From assembly GCF_000819745.1 (NCBI RefSeq), contig NZ_CDDA01000008.1, positions 280,175 through 344,174 on the forward strand: 64,000 bases of DNA, written 5' to 3'. Source of the stretch: Aeromonas bestiarum. Its GTDB lineage: Bacteria > Pseudomonadota > Gammaproteobacteria > Enterobacterales > Aeromonadaceae. The notes below the pieces were generated by a model. It ran no database searches. It was not told the origin of the DNA and saw only the letters and a list, made by a program, of their open reading frames with translations. The position numbers and the translations under genes were made by a program. Positions 28,600-37,338 of the stretch are shown here, in pieces (within the stretch, counting starts at the first letter, position 1; every line of letters begins with the position of its first letter).

Positions 28600-30552
28600 T
28601 TGTATACAGATGTCTTGATCCTGCTGTTTGCCGCCGTCTTGCTGGTGGCGATTTTCCGGCGCCTCGGCCAGCCGGTGATCCTCGCCTACCTGCTCGCCGG
28701 GGTAGTGCTCGGCCCCTATGGCGCCGCCGTGATCACGGGGCAGGCGATCATGCAGACCATAGCCGAGCTCGGCATCGTCTTTCTGATGTTCTCGCTCGGG
28801 CTGGAGTTCTCGCTGCCGCGGCTGATCGCCATGCGGATGCTGGTGCTGGGGGTGGGCGGTTTGCAGGTATTGTTCACCTCCTCGCTGTTCTTCTGGCTCG
28901 CGTGGTGGTGGGGGCTGAGCCTGCCGCAGGCGCTGGTGGTCGCGGGCACCCTGGCACTCTCCTCCACCGCCGTGGTGATCAAGCAGCTGGGGGAGCAGAA
29001 GCAGCTGCACACCCGCCGGGCCCAGCTCGGGGTGAGCGTGCTGCTGTTTCAGGATCTGGCGGTGGTGCCGCTGCTGGTGATGATCCCCATACTGGCCAGG
29101 CCCGAGATCCAGGGCGGCGCCCTGCTGGCGGAGATCGCCTGGGCCACCCTCAAGGGGCTGTTCGCCCTGTTCAGTCTGCTGGCGGTGGGCAAGTGGCTGC
29201 TGCCGCTGCTGTTTCATGAGGTGGCGCGGGCCCGCTCCGACGAGCTGTTCGTGCTGAGCGCCCTGCTGGTGGCGCTGCTGGCCGCCTCGCTGACCCAGTG
29301 GATGGGGCTCTCCATGGCGCTGGGGGCGTTTCTGGCGGGCATGATGCTGGGCGAATCCCACTATCGCCACCAGCTGGAGGTGGACATACGGCCGTTTCGG
29401 GACGTGTTGATGGGGCTCTTCTTCATCACCATCGGCATGACCATGGACTGGCAGCTGGTGGCACGGGCCTGGTGGCAGGTGATCCTCAGCGTGCTCGGCC
29501 TCATCTTGATCAAGTCCCTGCTGGTGCTGCTGGCCGGACGCCTGATGGGGGAGCGCAAGCGCGATGCCATGGCGACGGGGATCATGCTGAGCCAGGTCGG
29601 CGAGTTTGGCTTCGTGCTGCTGGCGCTGGCCAATCACCACGGCCTGCTCGACCATCAGCTGATCTCCCTGCTCATCGGCATAGGGGTGACCTCCATCGCC
29701 ATGACCCCCTGGCTGGTGCAGCGGGCCCAGGGTCTGGCCCGCTCGCTCATCGACTCGACCCTGCTCTCCCGCTCCGAGGTGGCGCAGTCCGGCCTCAGCA
29801 AGCATCAACACGTCATCATCGCCGGTTTCGGCCGGGCCGGGCAGACCTGTGCCCGCTTCCTCAAGCTGGAGGACATCCCCTTCCTGGCGCTGGATCTCGA
29901 TCCCGAAAGGGTGAGCGAGGCCAAGTCGGCGGGGGAGCAGGTGGCGTTTGGCGATGCGAGCCGGCGCGATATTCTGCTGGCCGCCGGCCTCTTGCGGGCC
30001 CGGCTGGTGATCATCACCTTCGACGATCGCAAGCGGGTCGAGGCCATGCTGGCGCTGATCAGGGAGTTGGCGGTGGATGTCAGGGTGCTGGTGCGCACCC
30101 GGGATGACAGCTTTCTGGAGGCCTTCAAGCAGGCGGGGGCCCACGAGGTGATCCCCGAATCCCAGGAGGGGGCCCTGATGCTGGTCTCGCACCTGCTGCT
30201 CAACTGCAACGTCCCCATAGGCCGGGTGATCCGGCGCATGGAGCACGAGCGCAGCAGCCAGTATCGCTTCCTGCACGGCTTCTACTGGGGGGATCAGAGC
30301 GCCGGCAATCTGGAGACGGACCAGCTGCTCGAGCGACTGCACCCCGTGCTGCTACACGATCAGGCCTGGGCTGTGGGGCGCACAGTGCAGGCGCTGGCAC
30401 TGGAGGAGGTACGGATCAAGGAGGTGCAGCGCGGCGAGCAGAGCCTGGAGCCCAGACCCGAGCTGACGCTGGCGGCGGGGGATCGGCTGGTGCTGTTTGG
30501 CAATGCGGTGGCGATGGAGCAGGCCGAGCAGCGGCTGCTGGAGGGGCGCTAG
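28600..30552 (+). CDS. CPA2-family K+/H+ antiporter with TrkA domains (KefB/YbaL-like)
   Basis: A 650-residue protein. The first 375 residues carry about twelve spans of the sodium/proton exchanger fold, with LAYLLAGVVLGPYG, ALSSTAVVIKQL, LLFQDLAVVPLL and GAFLAGMMLGES. A TrkA-N nucleotide-binding domain begins at about 403 with the Rossmann motif GFGRAG, and a short TrkA-C domain closes the protein. KefB/KefC relatives move K+ out during electrophile stress. I see no adjacent KefF/KefG-like ancillary gene, so YbaL- or generic CPA2-type naming is safer. Translation is read from TTG at 28600, with AGGGAGG five bases upstream. Confidence 0.87.
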   Translation: MYTDVLILLFAAVLLVAIFRRLGQPVILAYLLAGVVLGPYGAAVITGQAIMQTIAELGIVFLMFSLGLEFSLPRLIAMRMLVLGVGGLQVLFTSSLFFWLAWWWGLSLPQALVVAGTLALSSTAVVIKQLGEQKQLHTRRAQLGVSVLLFQDLAVVPLLVMIPILARPEIQGGALLAEIAWATLKGLFALFSLLAVGKWLLPLLFHEVARARSDELFVLSALLVALLAASLTQWMGLSMALGAFLAGMMLGESHYRHQLEVDIRPFRDVLMGLFFITIGMTMDWQLVARAWWQVILSVLGLILIKSLLVLLAGRLMGERKRDAMATGIMLSQVGEFGFVLLALANHHGLLDHQLISLLIGIGVTSIAMTPWLVQRAQGLARSLIDSTLLSRSEVAQSGLSKHQHVIIAGFGRAGQTCARFLKLEDIPFLALDLDPERVSEAKSAGEQVAFGDASRRDILLAAGLLRARLVIITFDDRKRVEAMLALIRELAVDVRVLVRTRDDSFLEAFKQAGAHEVIPESQEGALMLVSHLLLNCNVPIGRVIRRMEHERSSQYRFLHGFYWGDQSAGNLETDQLLERLHPVLLHDQAWAVGRTVQALALEEVRIKEVQRGEQSLEPRPELTLAAGDRLVLFGNAVAMEQAEQRLLEGR

Positions 30553-30580
30553 CCTGGCGGCCCCCCGGGTTGGCTGCGGC

Positions 30581-31726
30581 TCATGCCTCCTCCCGCGCCA
30601 TCTGCTCTATGCCCAGAAACTGTTCGACCCGCTGGCGCTCGTTGAGGGTGTCCCGGTAGCCCAGCTTGATCAGCTGTTGGCAATAGCCGGGGTAGAACAT
30701 CAGGAAACTGGCCAGGCTGCTGGTCTCATCCCCCGTGACCCCCAGCACCCGCAGCAGGCGGCGCAGGTGCACCGGCAGCTTGCGCAAATAGTTCAGCGCC
30801 ATGATGTCGAGATCCTCGCTCGGCTTCAGCACGCAGGTCTCCACCCGCTTCAATTTCAAACGGTTGCGCTCCCGCTCCGGAATGAGATCCAGGGTCTGGT
30901 TGATGCGCCACAGCCGCTCAAGATCCGAGTTGAGGGTGTCGGTGAAGACGGTGTCCAGCAGGTGGCTGGCGATATTGGAGCTGGTCAGGTGACCGTGATG
31001 AAAGGTCGGCGCCGAGTGGGCCGGCGGATCCAGGGTGATCAGCAGGATCCGCTCCGCCCCCAGGTGGATGGCGGGGCTGAGCGGGCTGAGCTGGTGGATG
31101 GAACCATCGCCGTAGAATTTGTCGCCTATATGGGTCGCCGGAAAGACAAACGGCAGCGCCGAGGAGGCCAGCAGGTGATCCGAGGTGAGCAGGGTACGCA
31201 CCCCGCGCCGTCTGGCCCGTTCCCACGGCAGGTGTTCGGCCCGCCCCTGGAAGAAGGTGGTGGAGAGGCCGTCATCGTAATCGGACGCCGTGATGGCGAG
31301 CGCCTCCAGGCTGCCGTAGAGGATGTTGTCATCGATGCGGTGGTAGTCGATGAGCTGATCCAGCAGGCGGCGCAGTGGCGCGTTGTCGAACAGGTGAAAG
31401 GCGTGGTTGGTGTGGGGATTGATGAGGCCTGCCGAGCCCTCGTACATCAGCCGCCACAGCAATCTGCCGGGGTGAAAGTCAAAGATGTGATGGGTCTCGA
31501 AGCGGCGCCAGACCCACTCCAGCTTGCGCACCCCCAGATGAAAACAGGAGGCATAACAGGCCAGTGCGGTGACATTAATGGCGCCTGCCGAGGTACCGCA
31601 CAGTATGGGGAAGGGAATGCCAAGATTGCGGGGATAGAACTCGGCGATGGCCTTGAGGGCCCCGACCTGATAGGCGGCGCGAGCACCACCACCGGTTAAC
31701 AGAAGAGCTGTGTTGGGTCTGGCCAT
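30581..31726 (-). CDS. Patatin-like phospholipase
   Basis: A 381-residue esterase with a Ser-Asp dyad. The oxyanion loop is GGGARAAYQVG (12-22), the nucleophile motif GTSAG places Ser46, and the aspartate is in GDGS (D207). There is no signal peptide or membrane segment at the N-terminus, so it is probably cytoplasmic or peripheral. It converges on the antiporter gene with 28 bases between, and lies downstream of an alpha/beta hydrolase gene and a TetR gene on the same strand, suggesting a small lipid- or ester-related cluster. Whether it acts on host or own lipids cannot be told. Confidence 0.88.
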   Translation of the reverse strand: MARPNTALLLTGGGARAAYQVGALKAIAEFYPRNLGIPFPILCGTSAGAINVTALACYASCFHLGVRKLEWVWRRFETHHIFDFHPGRLLWRLMYEGSAGLINPHTNHAFHLFDNAPLRRLLDQLIDYHRIDDNILYGSLEALAITASDYDDGLSTTFFQGRAEHLPWERARRRGVRTLLTSDHLLASSALPFVFPATHIGDKFYGDGSIHQLSPLSPAIHLGAERILLITLDPPAHSAPTFHHGHLTSSNIASHLLDTVFTDTLNSDLERLWRINQTLDLIPERERNRLKLKRVETCVLKPSEDLDIMALNYLRKLPVHLRRLLRVLGVTGDETSSLASFLMFYPGYCQQLIKLGYRDTLNERQRVEQFLGIEQMAREEA

Positions 31727-31894
31727 GACGCTACCCCTTATGTTGTTGGCGGCAGCAGTACACCCTGCTCATGATACTGCGCCTTATGCTTGCCACTGGG
31801 GGTGTTGCCACCGAGCAATTTAACTATAAGGCGCTGTATCGAATATAAAAACAGGGTTGCTCACCATTTTTTTGCAGGCCGGTTTCAACCCCCG

Positions 31895-32764
31895 TCATCC
31901 GGCCGTCTGCGGCGTGTTCAGCCGATCGAAGGCGGCAAACACGGGGGCGCTGGCGAGGATGCGACCGTGACCCAGTCCCCGCGTCGTGACCAGCCGGGTA
32001 CGACCATCCCGGCTTGCTCGCAGGGAGTCGTCGTGGGGGGCAAACCTGTCCTCCTCGTCGTGCACTATGATGGCGGCCCCCGCGCGGCTGGCGAGGCGCC
32101 CCAGCGGATCGACAGTGCTGAGGGGGTGCTGGTACTCCTGCTCTATCTCTTTCACCACGGCATCGAACAGCCGGATGGAGTAGCCGGATCGCGCCACCAT
32201 GCCGTAGAGCTGGGGCACATAGTCGAGCACGGGCGAGATGAGCAGCAGCGGCAGCCGGTCCAGGTTTGGCACCCGGCTGGAGAGGGTGACGGCGCCCCCC
32301 ATGCTGTGGGCTATGAGCCCCTGGATGGGGCCAGCCTCGTCGCTCAGTTTGGCCACCAGCTCGTCGAAGGCGCGCACGAAGCGGGGCAGGTGGCCGGTAT
32401 GGCCGGCGCTGTGGCCGTGAGCCGGATGATCATAGGCGATGGCGGTAAAGCCCTGGGCGGCGATGTGACTCATCAACGGATAGAACTGGCTGGCGCTGCC
32501 GGACCAGCCGTGCATCAGCAGCCAGACCGGCCCTTGGCCGAGCCGGTAGCTCATCAGCACACCTTCGCTGGTGTGAACGGCCTGTTTGACCAGGCCCGCA
32601 GGCGTCGTCGCGTCCCGCTGGTTGCGCTGGGGGGTGAGCAACAGCTTGCTGGCGGTGCGTCTGGCGTGGGCCGGGGCGAGTCTGTGGTGCAACCGGGTGC
32701 CGAGCCCCAGCAGCCACTTGCTCGGGCTGAAGCGGCGGGTGTTGAAGTAGATCTTGCTGCTCAT
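31895..32764 (-). CDS. Alpha/beta-fold hydrolase
   Basis: A 289-residue hydrolase with a basic N-terminal extension of about 60 residues before the fold. HGWSGSASQF supplies the oxyanion hole, AHSMGG the nucleophile serine, HDEEDRFAP the acid and GLGHGRI the histidine, a complete catalytic triad. The substrate is unknown. A TetR gene lies 69 bases upstream on the same strand, and the gap between them carries a palindrome related to one upstream of the TetR gene itself, so TetR is likely to control this hydrolase. Relatives are often annotated as serine aminopeptidase or lysophospholipase-like. Confidence 0.83.
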   Translation of the reverse strand: MSSKIYFNTRRFSPSKWLLGLGTRLHHRLAPAHARRTASKLLLTPQRNQRDATTPAGLVKQAVHTSEGVLMSYRLGQGPVWLLMHGWSGSASQFYPLMSHIAAQGFTAIAYDHPAHGHSAGHTGHLPRFVRAFDELVAKLSDEAGPIQGLIAHSMGGAVTLSSRVPNLDRLPLLLISPVLDYVPQLYGMVARSGYSIRLFDAVVKEIEQEYQHPLSTVDPLGRLASRAGAAIIVHDEEDRFAPHDDSLRASRDGRTRLVTTRGLGHGRILASAPVFAAFDRLNTPQTAG

Positions 32765-32787
32765 GATGCTCCTGTCTGTTTTGTGTT

Positions 32788-32801
32788 CGAACGGTCGTGC
32801 T
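32788..32801. promoter_or_regulatory. Putative TetR operator upstream of the hydrolase gene
   Basis: CGAACGGTCGTGCT, an imperfect palindrome around GT, shares the ACG-NN-CGTGCT core, and the T-rich bases after it, with the site at 33446-33459 upstream of the TetR gene. It lies 24 bases before the hydrolase start. Confidence 0.5.
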
Positions 32802-32833
32802 TTTTTGTGGGTTTTTAAAAAGGCAGTTGAAAA

Positions 32834-33415
32834 TCAGCGCCAGCTGGTCAGCAGAGCCTCCACTTCGGGCCAGAAGTGGCGGGCCGGATCCTGACACAAG
32901 TCCAGCGCGTTGAACACCTGATCCCCCAGATAGAGGCCGTACAGCCGGTAGACGGCGCGCCAGGGATCCATGTCGCCGCGCCACTCCCCCTGCGCCTGAC
33001 CCTGCACCACCTGGCGGGCCAGGTAGTCGAGCCAGAAGCGTACCAGCTGGCGTGCAGCCTGCTGCACCTCGCCCTCCTGGGCCGAGGTCCAGGCATCGAG
33101 GAACATGCAGCGGCCGGCGAAGCTCTGGTTCCAGGCCAGCCAGGCCTGCAGCAGGGCGATCAGCTTCTCCTGCTGGTTGCCGCGCTGCTGCTGGCGTACC
33201 GGCTGGATCACCCGTTCCCGGAACACCTCGGCGGCGTACTCCAGCACGGCGATCTGCAGGTTGTCGCGGGATTGGAAGTGAGCAAACAGGCCGCTCTTGG
33301 ACATTTCGCAGGCGCAGGCAAGGGAGCCTATGGTCAGGCTCTCCAGTCCCTGCTGGCTCGCCTGCTCAAACGCAGTCTGCAAAATGTTGTCGCGGGTCAA
33401 CCGGCCCTTGCTCAT
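32834..33415 (-). CDS. TetR-family transcriptional regulator
   Basis: A 193-residue repressor-type protein. Residues 1-55 form the helix-turn-helix (RDNILQTAFEQASQQGLESL, then MSKSGLFAHFQSRDNLQIAVL); the rest is the helical ligand-binding part with several tryptophans (WLAWNQSFAG). It belongs to the group with a TetR_C-type C-terminal domain (YLGDQVFNALD). The ligand is unknown. Related palindromes before this gene and before the downstream hydrolase suggest autoregulation and control of that neighbour. Confidence 0.88.
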   Translation of the reverse strand: MSKGRLTRDNILQTAFEQASQQGLESLTIGSLACACEMSKSGLFAHFQSRDNLQIAVLEYAAEVFRERVIQPVRQQQRGNQQEKLIALLQAWLAWNQSFAGRCMFLDAWTSAQEGEVQQAARQLVRFWLDYLARQVVQGQAQGEWRGDMDPWRAVYRLYGLYLGDQVFNALDLCQDPARHFWPEVEALLTSWR

Positions 33416-33445
33416 CGCACTCTCCTCGTTGGCCCTGCAGCATAA

Positions 33446-33459
33446 AGTACGACCGTGCT
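33446..33459. promoter_or_regulatory. Putative TetR operator upstream of the tetR-like gene
   Basis: AGTACGACCGTGCT is a palindrome with one mismatch around a central AC. It lies 31 bases before the TetR start and matches the core of the site at 32788-32801, followed in both cases by a TTT-rich stretch. Confidence 0.55.
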
Positions 33460-33503
33460 ATTTGTCGAGCGGCGGATCCTCATGCAAGACGAGATGAGCG
33501 GGG

Positions 33504-34148
33504 TCAGTCGTCCTTGATATCCATCTGCTGCAGGGCTATCACCGCCTGGGTACGGTTCTTGACGCCGAGCTTGCGAAAGATGGCGGTGATATGGGCCTTG
33601 ATGGTGGCCTCGGAGACGTTGAGCTCCCAGGCGATCTGCTTGTTGAGGCTGCCATCGCGCAGCATCACCAGCACCTTGTACTGCTGGGGGGTGAGGCTGG
33701 CGAGCTTGCTGGCGAAATCGGGGCCATCTTCGGACTCCGGATGTAGAGAGATGCCGGCCGGCACCCAGTTATCCCCCCCGATCACCGTATTGAGGGCGTT
33801 GACCAGCTCCTTCATGGGCACGGATTTGGGGATGAAGCCCAGCGCCCCGAGCCGCAACACCTGCTGGATGATGGCGGGATCCTCCGAGGCGGAGACCACG
33901 ACTATGGGCAGATCCGGGTGCTGGCCGCGCAGGTGGGCGAGGCCGGAGAAACCGTTGGCGCCCGGCATCTTGAGATCGAGCAGCAACAGGTCCACCTCAG
34001 GGTGTTCCCCCAGCAGGCTGGTCAGGCTGTCGATGGAGTCCGCCTCCAGCAGCTGGGCGTCGTTGATGGCCATGTGCACCGCTTGATAGAGGGCGCCCCG
34101 AAACAGGGGGTGGTCATCTGCGATGACGATGGTAAATTGGCTATCCAT
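33504..34148 (-). CDS. NarL/FixJ-family response regulator
   Basis: A 214-residue two-component regulator. The receiver domain has acidic residues at 11-12, the phosphorylatable aspartate D58 in LLLLDLKMPG, and the conserved lysine K108 in GFIPKS. The C-terminal LuxR-type helix-turn-helix starts at about 148 (LTPQQYKVLVML, then NKQIAWELNVSEATIKAHIT). No sensor kinase gene is adjacent, so the partner is elsewhere. The sequence resembles regulators of acetate or alcohol metabolism (AgmR/CrbR group), but that is only an impression. It is divergent from the glutathione transferase gene. Confidence 0.88.
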   Translation of the reverse strand: MDSQFTIVIADDHPLFRGALYQAVHMAINDAQLLEADSIDSLTSLLGEHPEVDLLLLDLKMPGANGFSGLAHLRGQHPDLPIVVVSASEDPAIIQQVLRLGALGFIPKSVPMKELVNALNTVIGGDNWVPAGISLHPESEDGPDFASKLASLTPQQYKVLVMLRDGSLNKQIAWELNVSEATIKAHITAIFRKLGVKNRTQAVIALQQMDIKDD

Positions 34149-34306
34149 TGCTCACATTGTTGCTAACTGATTGTTTTGGAAAATCAAACTAGCATCGCTC
34201 CCCGAGGGGGTCAAACCCGCAGGCGTGCAAATGTGAAGCGACCGTCGGATGTCGTGCCATTGGGGCCGATGGGATGGTCATGAGCAACCCATGCAGGAGG
34301 CAAGAG

Positions 34307-34933
34307 ATGGGATCCTTGGTATTGACGGTGGGCACTGGCTCCACTTGGGCGATGCGTGCCGCGCTGGTGCTCGCCATGAGCGGACTGGAGTGGCAGGAAC
34401 AGGTGTTCGATCTGGAAGATGCCAAGGCGTTGGCGCGGCTCAAGCGCATGGGGCCCGCCGGCCTGGTGCCCTGGCTGGATCACGATGGCGTGCGGATACA
34501 CGACTCGCTGGCCATCGCCGAATACCTGCACGAGCTCTGTCCGGAGCGCCAGCTCTATCCCGTTTCCCGCGCCGAACGGGCACTGGCCCGCAGCCTGTGC
34601 GCCGAACTGCACTCGGGCTTTGGCCAGATCCGCAGCCAGCTGCCCTTCTTTCTGGGGGCGCCGACCCGCAGCGAGCCGCCGGTGGAGGCCATAGGCGAGC
34701 TGGCGCGCTTGCAGACCATCTGGTCTCAGGCGAGGGGACCCTTCTACTTCGGCGAGGCGGGTATCATAGATGCTTTCTACGGGGTGATGGCTTATCGGCT
34801 GGCGAGCTACGGCATCCAGCTGCCCGGTCAGGCCGGCATCTATCAACAGGCCTTGCTGGCCTGGCCCCTGTGGCAGGCGTTGCTGGTCAAGGTGCGGCTG
34901 CAGTGGCCGGTGGCGGCCCGTCAGCCGGCGTAA
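34307..34933 (+). CDS. Glutathione S-transferase family protein
   Basis: A 208-residue GST. The N-terminal thioredoxin-like domain (about 1-77) shows the cis-proline and SNAIL-type motif variant GPAGLVPWLDHDGVRIHDSLAIAEYL, which binds the glutathione gamma-glutamyl part; the helical C-terminal domain follows. The ATG at 34307 is chosen because CAGGAGG lies six bases before it; upstream in-frame ATGs lack a site. The substrate is unknown. A bidirectional terminator separates it from the converging amylase gene. Confidence 0.85.
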   Translation: MGSLVLTVGTGSTWAMRAALVLAMSGLEWQEQVFDLEDAKALARLKRMGPAGLVPWLDHDGVRIHDSLAIAEYLHELCPERQLYPVSRAERALARSLCAELHSGFGQIRSQLPFFLGAPTRSEPPVEAIGELARLQTIWSQARGPFYFGEAGIIDAFYGVMAYRLASYGIQLPGQAGIYQQALLAWPLWQALLVKVRLQWPVAARQPA

Positions 34934-34967
34934 GACGCCCCTGCGAAATGTTCGATGACTGACATGA

Positions 34968-34996
34968 AGAGGGGAGCCACTGGCTCCCCTCTCTCT
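34968..34996. terminator. Bidirectional terminator between GST and malS
   Basis: A 12-base perfect stem AGAGGGGAGCCA with its complement around one C, pyrimidine-rich on either exit. It lies between converging genes. Confidence 0.7.
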
Positions 34997-35018
34997 TGTG
35001 GCTAATCTGGCCCAGGCG

Positions 35019-37130
35019 TTATTTCTGCCGACCGGCGAAGACCACCACTATCTTGTCGTTCCCCTTCTCTCGCACAAAGCTGTAGGGCGCATCGGACAGC
35101 TTCTTGTGGCTGCCTGCCGCCACCGCCGGGTGCGCGGCGCGGAACTGGCCGAGTCGCTGCCAGTGCTTGACCAGCTCGGCCTTGTCGCCACTGGCCAGCT
35201 CCTGCCAGTTCATGTCAGATCGCACGCTCTGATCGAACACGCCGCCATCCTTGGCGAGCCCCCGGCCAGACTCGTCCCCGTAGTAGAGCTGGATACCGCC
35301 CGGCAGCAGCATGAAGCTGTTGGCCACCCGCCGCTGCAGCGGCACGTCCTGATAGTCGCCGAAGAACAGCTTGGTGTCGTGGGAGCTGATGTAGCTCAGC
35401 ACGTTGAACTCGGGATCCTGGTTGATGCGGCTGGCGTAGCTGGCATAGGTGGGATCGCTGCCCGCCATGCACTGGGCCTGGGGCAGGGCGAACTCGCGCT
35501 GGTAGTCGAAGTTGATCAGCGAATCGAAGCCGTTCTGGTACCAGAAATCCTTGGCGACCCCGTGATCCCACACCTCGCCCACCATGTAGAAGGGCAGGTC
35601 ATCGAGCGCCTTGGTCGGGTTGGCCTGTTTCCACTCCTTGAGCGCCGCCGTGCCCGCCTGCTTGAGCCTGGCCCAGACGGCGGGCTCCAGGTGCTTGACG
35701 GTGTCGGCCCGAAAGCCGTCTATGCCGAAGCGGCGCACCCAGTCGGTGTGCCAGGCGATGAGGTAGTCGCTCACGCTGGCATTGGGCAGTGGCTTGGCCC
35801 TGGTGTCCTGCTTCGCGGCGAGCAGCGGCGGCAGCCCCACAGATTTGGTTGATTCGCTCAGGAAGTCCGGCAACCCCGCCACTGTGCCGGTCACGTCGTC
35901 TGTACCCGGTTGCGGGTAACCGGGCAGGCCGGCGCGCACCCAGTCAGGGCCCCACCATTTGCTCCAATCGCTCGATTGGTAGTCGATAAACTGGTTGTAG
36001 CCATGCCAGTTGAGGCCGCCGCTCGGGTGCCACTCGTTCCAGCGGGTCGGCAATTTGCCCGTGTTCTGGGTCAGGCTCTCGAGCCCCAGATCCTGCAGAT
36101 CGGCCAGGGTGGCGTAACCGGCGTGGTTCATCACCACGTCCAGGATGATCCGCATGCCGCGCTTGTGGGCCTCGTCCACCAGGGTTTTCAGGCTCTCCTC
36201 GTCGCCATAGTTGGGATCGATTTTGGTGAAGTCGAGCGCCCAGTAGCCGTGGTAGGCGTAGAAGGGGAAGTTGCCCTGCTCGCCGCCGCCGATGAAACCG
36301 TGCACCTGCTCCACCATGGGGGTGATCCAGATGGCGTTCATGCCGAGGCTCTTGATGTAGTCGAGCTTCTCGGTCAAGCCCTTGAAATCGCCGCCGTGCC
36401 AGGTAGCCACCTCGTCCTGGCCGTCTTTCTGGCGGCCGAAACTGTGGTCGTTGGCGGGGTCGCCGTTGTTGAAGCGGTCGGTCAGCAGGAAATAGACGCT
36501 GGCCTGATCCCAGCTGAAGGGTTCCGGCTTGGCCGCCTTGACCGGCTCGAGCAGCAGCAGGCCGCCGCTCTCTTTGGTCGGGGTCAGGGTCAGCTTGCCC
36601 CCCTTGACCAGAGCCTCCTGTCTGGAATAAGCATCCCGCAGCCGGGTGCCGTCGGGCCAGACCCCCTTGAGCGAGACGGTGACGGGGCCGCCATCCCACT
36701 GGATACAGGGCTCCTCGGGGGGCTGGCGCTTGAACTCACTCTTCCTGGTGGCCCGCAGTACCTTGAGGCTGGGGGTGGCCGGGTTGAAGGTGAACTGATA
36801 GTCCCCCGCCAGCATCACCCGCAGGGTAAAACTTTGATCCTTGGTGCATTTGTCCATGGGTTGCGCCGTGCCGAAGGGGAGCGGCTTGCTCTCGCTCGGG
36901 CCGAAGCTGGTGCCGCAGCTGCTGCCTGGGTCGCTGATGCGGATCTGGTGGCTGCCCTTGGCGAGGGTATGGGTCAGCTCCACCGTGCCCTTGTCCAGGC
37001 GCAGCGGCGTGGCGACCGCTTTGCCATCCACATAGAGATGCACCTCGGGGGCGGCCAGCACCTGGCCGGTCAACAGGGGGCCGGCCAGCAGGGCGAGCCA
37101 GAGGGGAGAGAAGCGGGGAGCGCGACGCAT
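35019..37130 (-). CDS. malS: Periplasmic alpha-amylase MalS
   Basis: Endo-acting GH13 enzyme that trims maltodextrins in the periplasm. The 703 residues compare with 676 in E. coli MalS. A signal peptide (MRRAPRFSPLWLALLAGPLL, then TGQVLAA) precedes a roughly 180-residue beta-rich N-terminal part with four cysteines. The TIM barrel follows with VYFLLTDRFNNGD, LDVVMNH (region I), GIDGFRADTVKH (region II, nucleophile Asp), VGEVWDH (region III, acid Glu) and ISSHDTK (region IV). The barrel is complete. Neither a transporter gene nor a clear MalT box was seen nearby, so control is unresolved. Confidence 0.92.
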   Translation of the reverse strand: MRRAPRFSPLWLALLAGPLLTGQVLAAPEVHLYVDGKAVATPLRLDKGTVELTHTLAKGSHQIRISDPGSSCGTSFGPSESKPLPFGTAQPMDKCTKDQSFTLRVMLAGDYQFTFNPATPSLKVLRATRKSEFKRQPPEEPCIQWDGGPVTVSLKGVWPDGTRLRDAYSRQEALVKGGKLTLTPTKESGGLLLLEPVKAAKPEPFSWDQASVYFLLTDRFNNGDPANDHSFGRQKDGQDEVATWHGGDFKGLTEKLDYIKSLGMNAIWITPMVEQVHGFIGGGEQGNFPFYAYHGYWALDFTKIDPNYGDEESLKTLVDEAHKRGMRIILDVVMNHAGYATLADLQDLGLESLTQNTGKLPTRWNEWHPSGGLNWHGYNQFIDYQSSDWSKWWGPDWVRAGLPGYPQPGTDDVTGTVAGLPDFLSESTKSVGLPPLLAAKQDTRAKPLPNASVSDYLIAWHTDWVRRFGIDGFRADTVKHLEPAVWARLKQAGTAALKEWKQANPTKALDDLPFYMVGEVWDHGVAKDFWYQNGFDSLINFDYQREFALPQAQCMAGSDPTYASYASRINQDPEFNVLSYISSHDTKLFFGDYQDVPLQRRVANSFMLLPGGIQLYYGDESGRGLAKDGGVFDQSVRSDMNWQELASGDKAELVKHWQRLGQFRAAHPAVAAGSHKKLSDAPYSFVREKGNDKIVVVFAGRQK

Positions 37131-37293
37131 AAGCCATTCCTTGAGCAGGGGTAAGCGGACCAGATTCCGTCAATGGGGCTCATTCTAGGGGGCATGGTGG
37201 CGGGCATGGACAGGCAAAGCACCGATTTGTGAGCTCAGTTCAAATGGTTACGTTTTCAGAAATGGGAAAGTGTGACGCCGGAACGCCAGCCAT

Positions 37294-37323
37294 AAAAAAA
37301 GCCGGTCAGTCGACCGGCTTTTT
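37294..37323. terminator. Terminator after the glycosylation operon
   Basis: GCCGGTC/GACCGGC stem with loop AGTC and seven A before and five T after, so it works in both directions. It lies just downstream of the last gene of the minus-strand operon ending at 37339. Confidence 0.88.
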
Positions 37324-37338
37324 GGGCAAGTTCTCACC

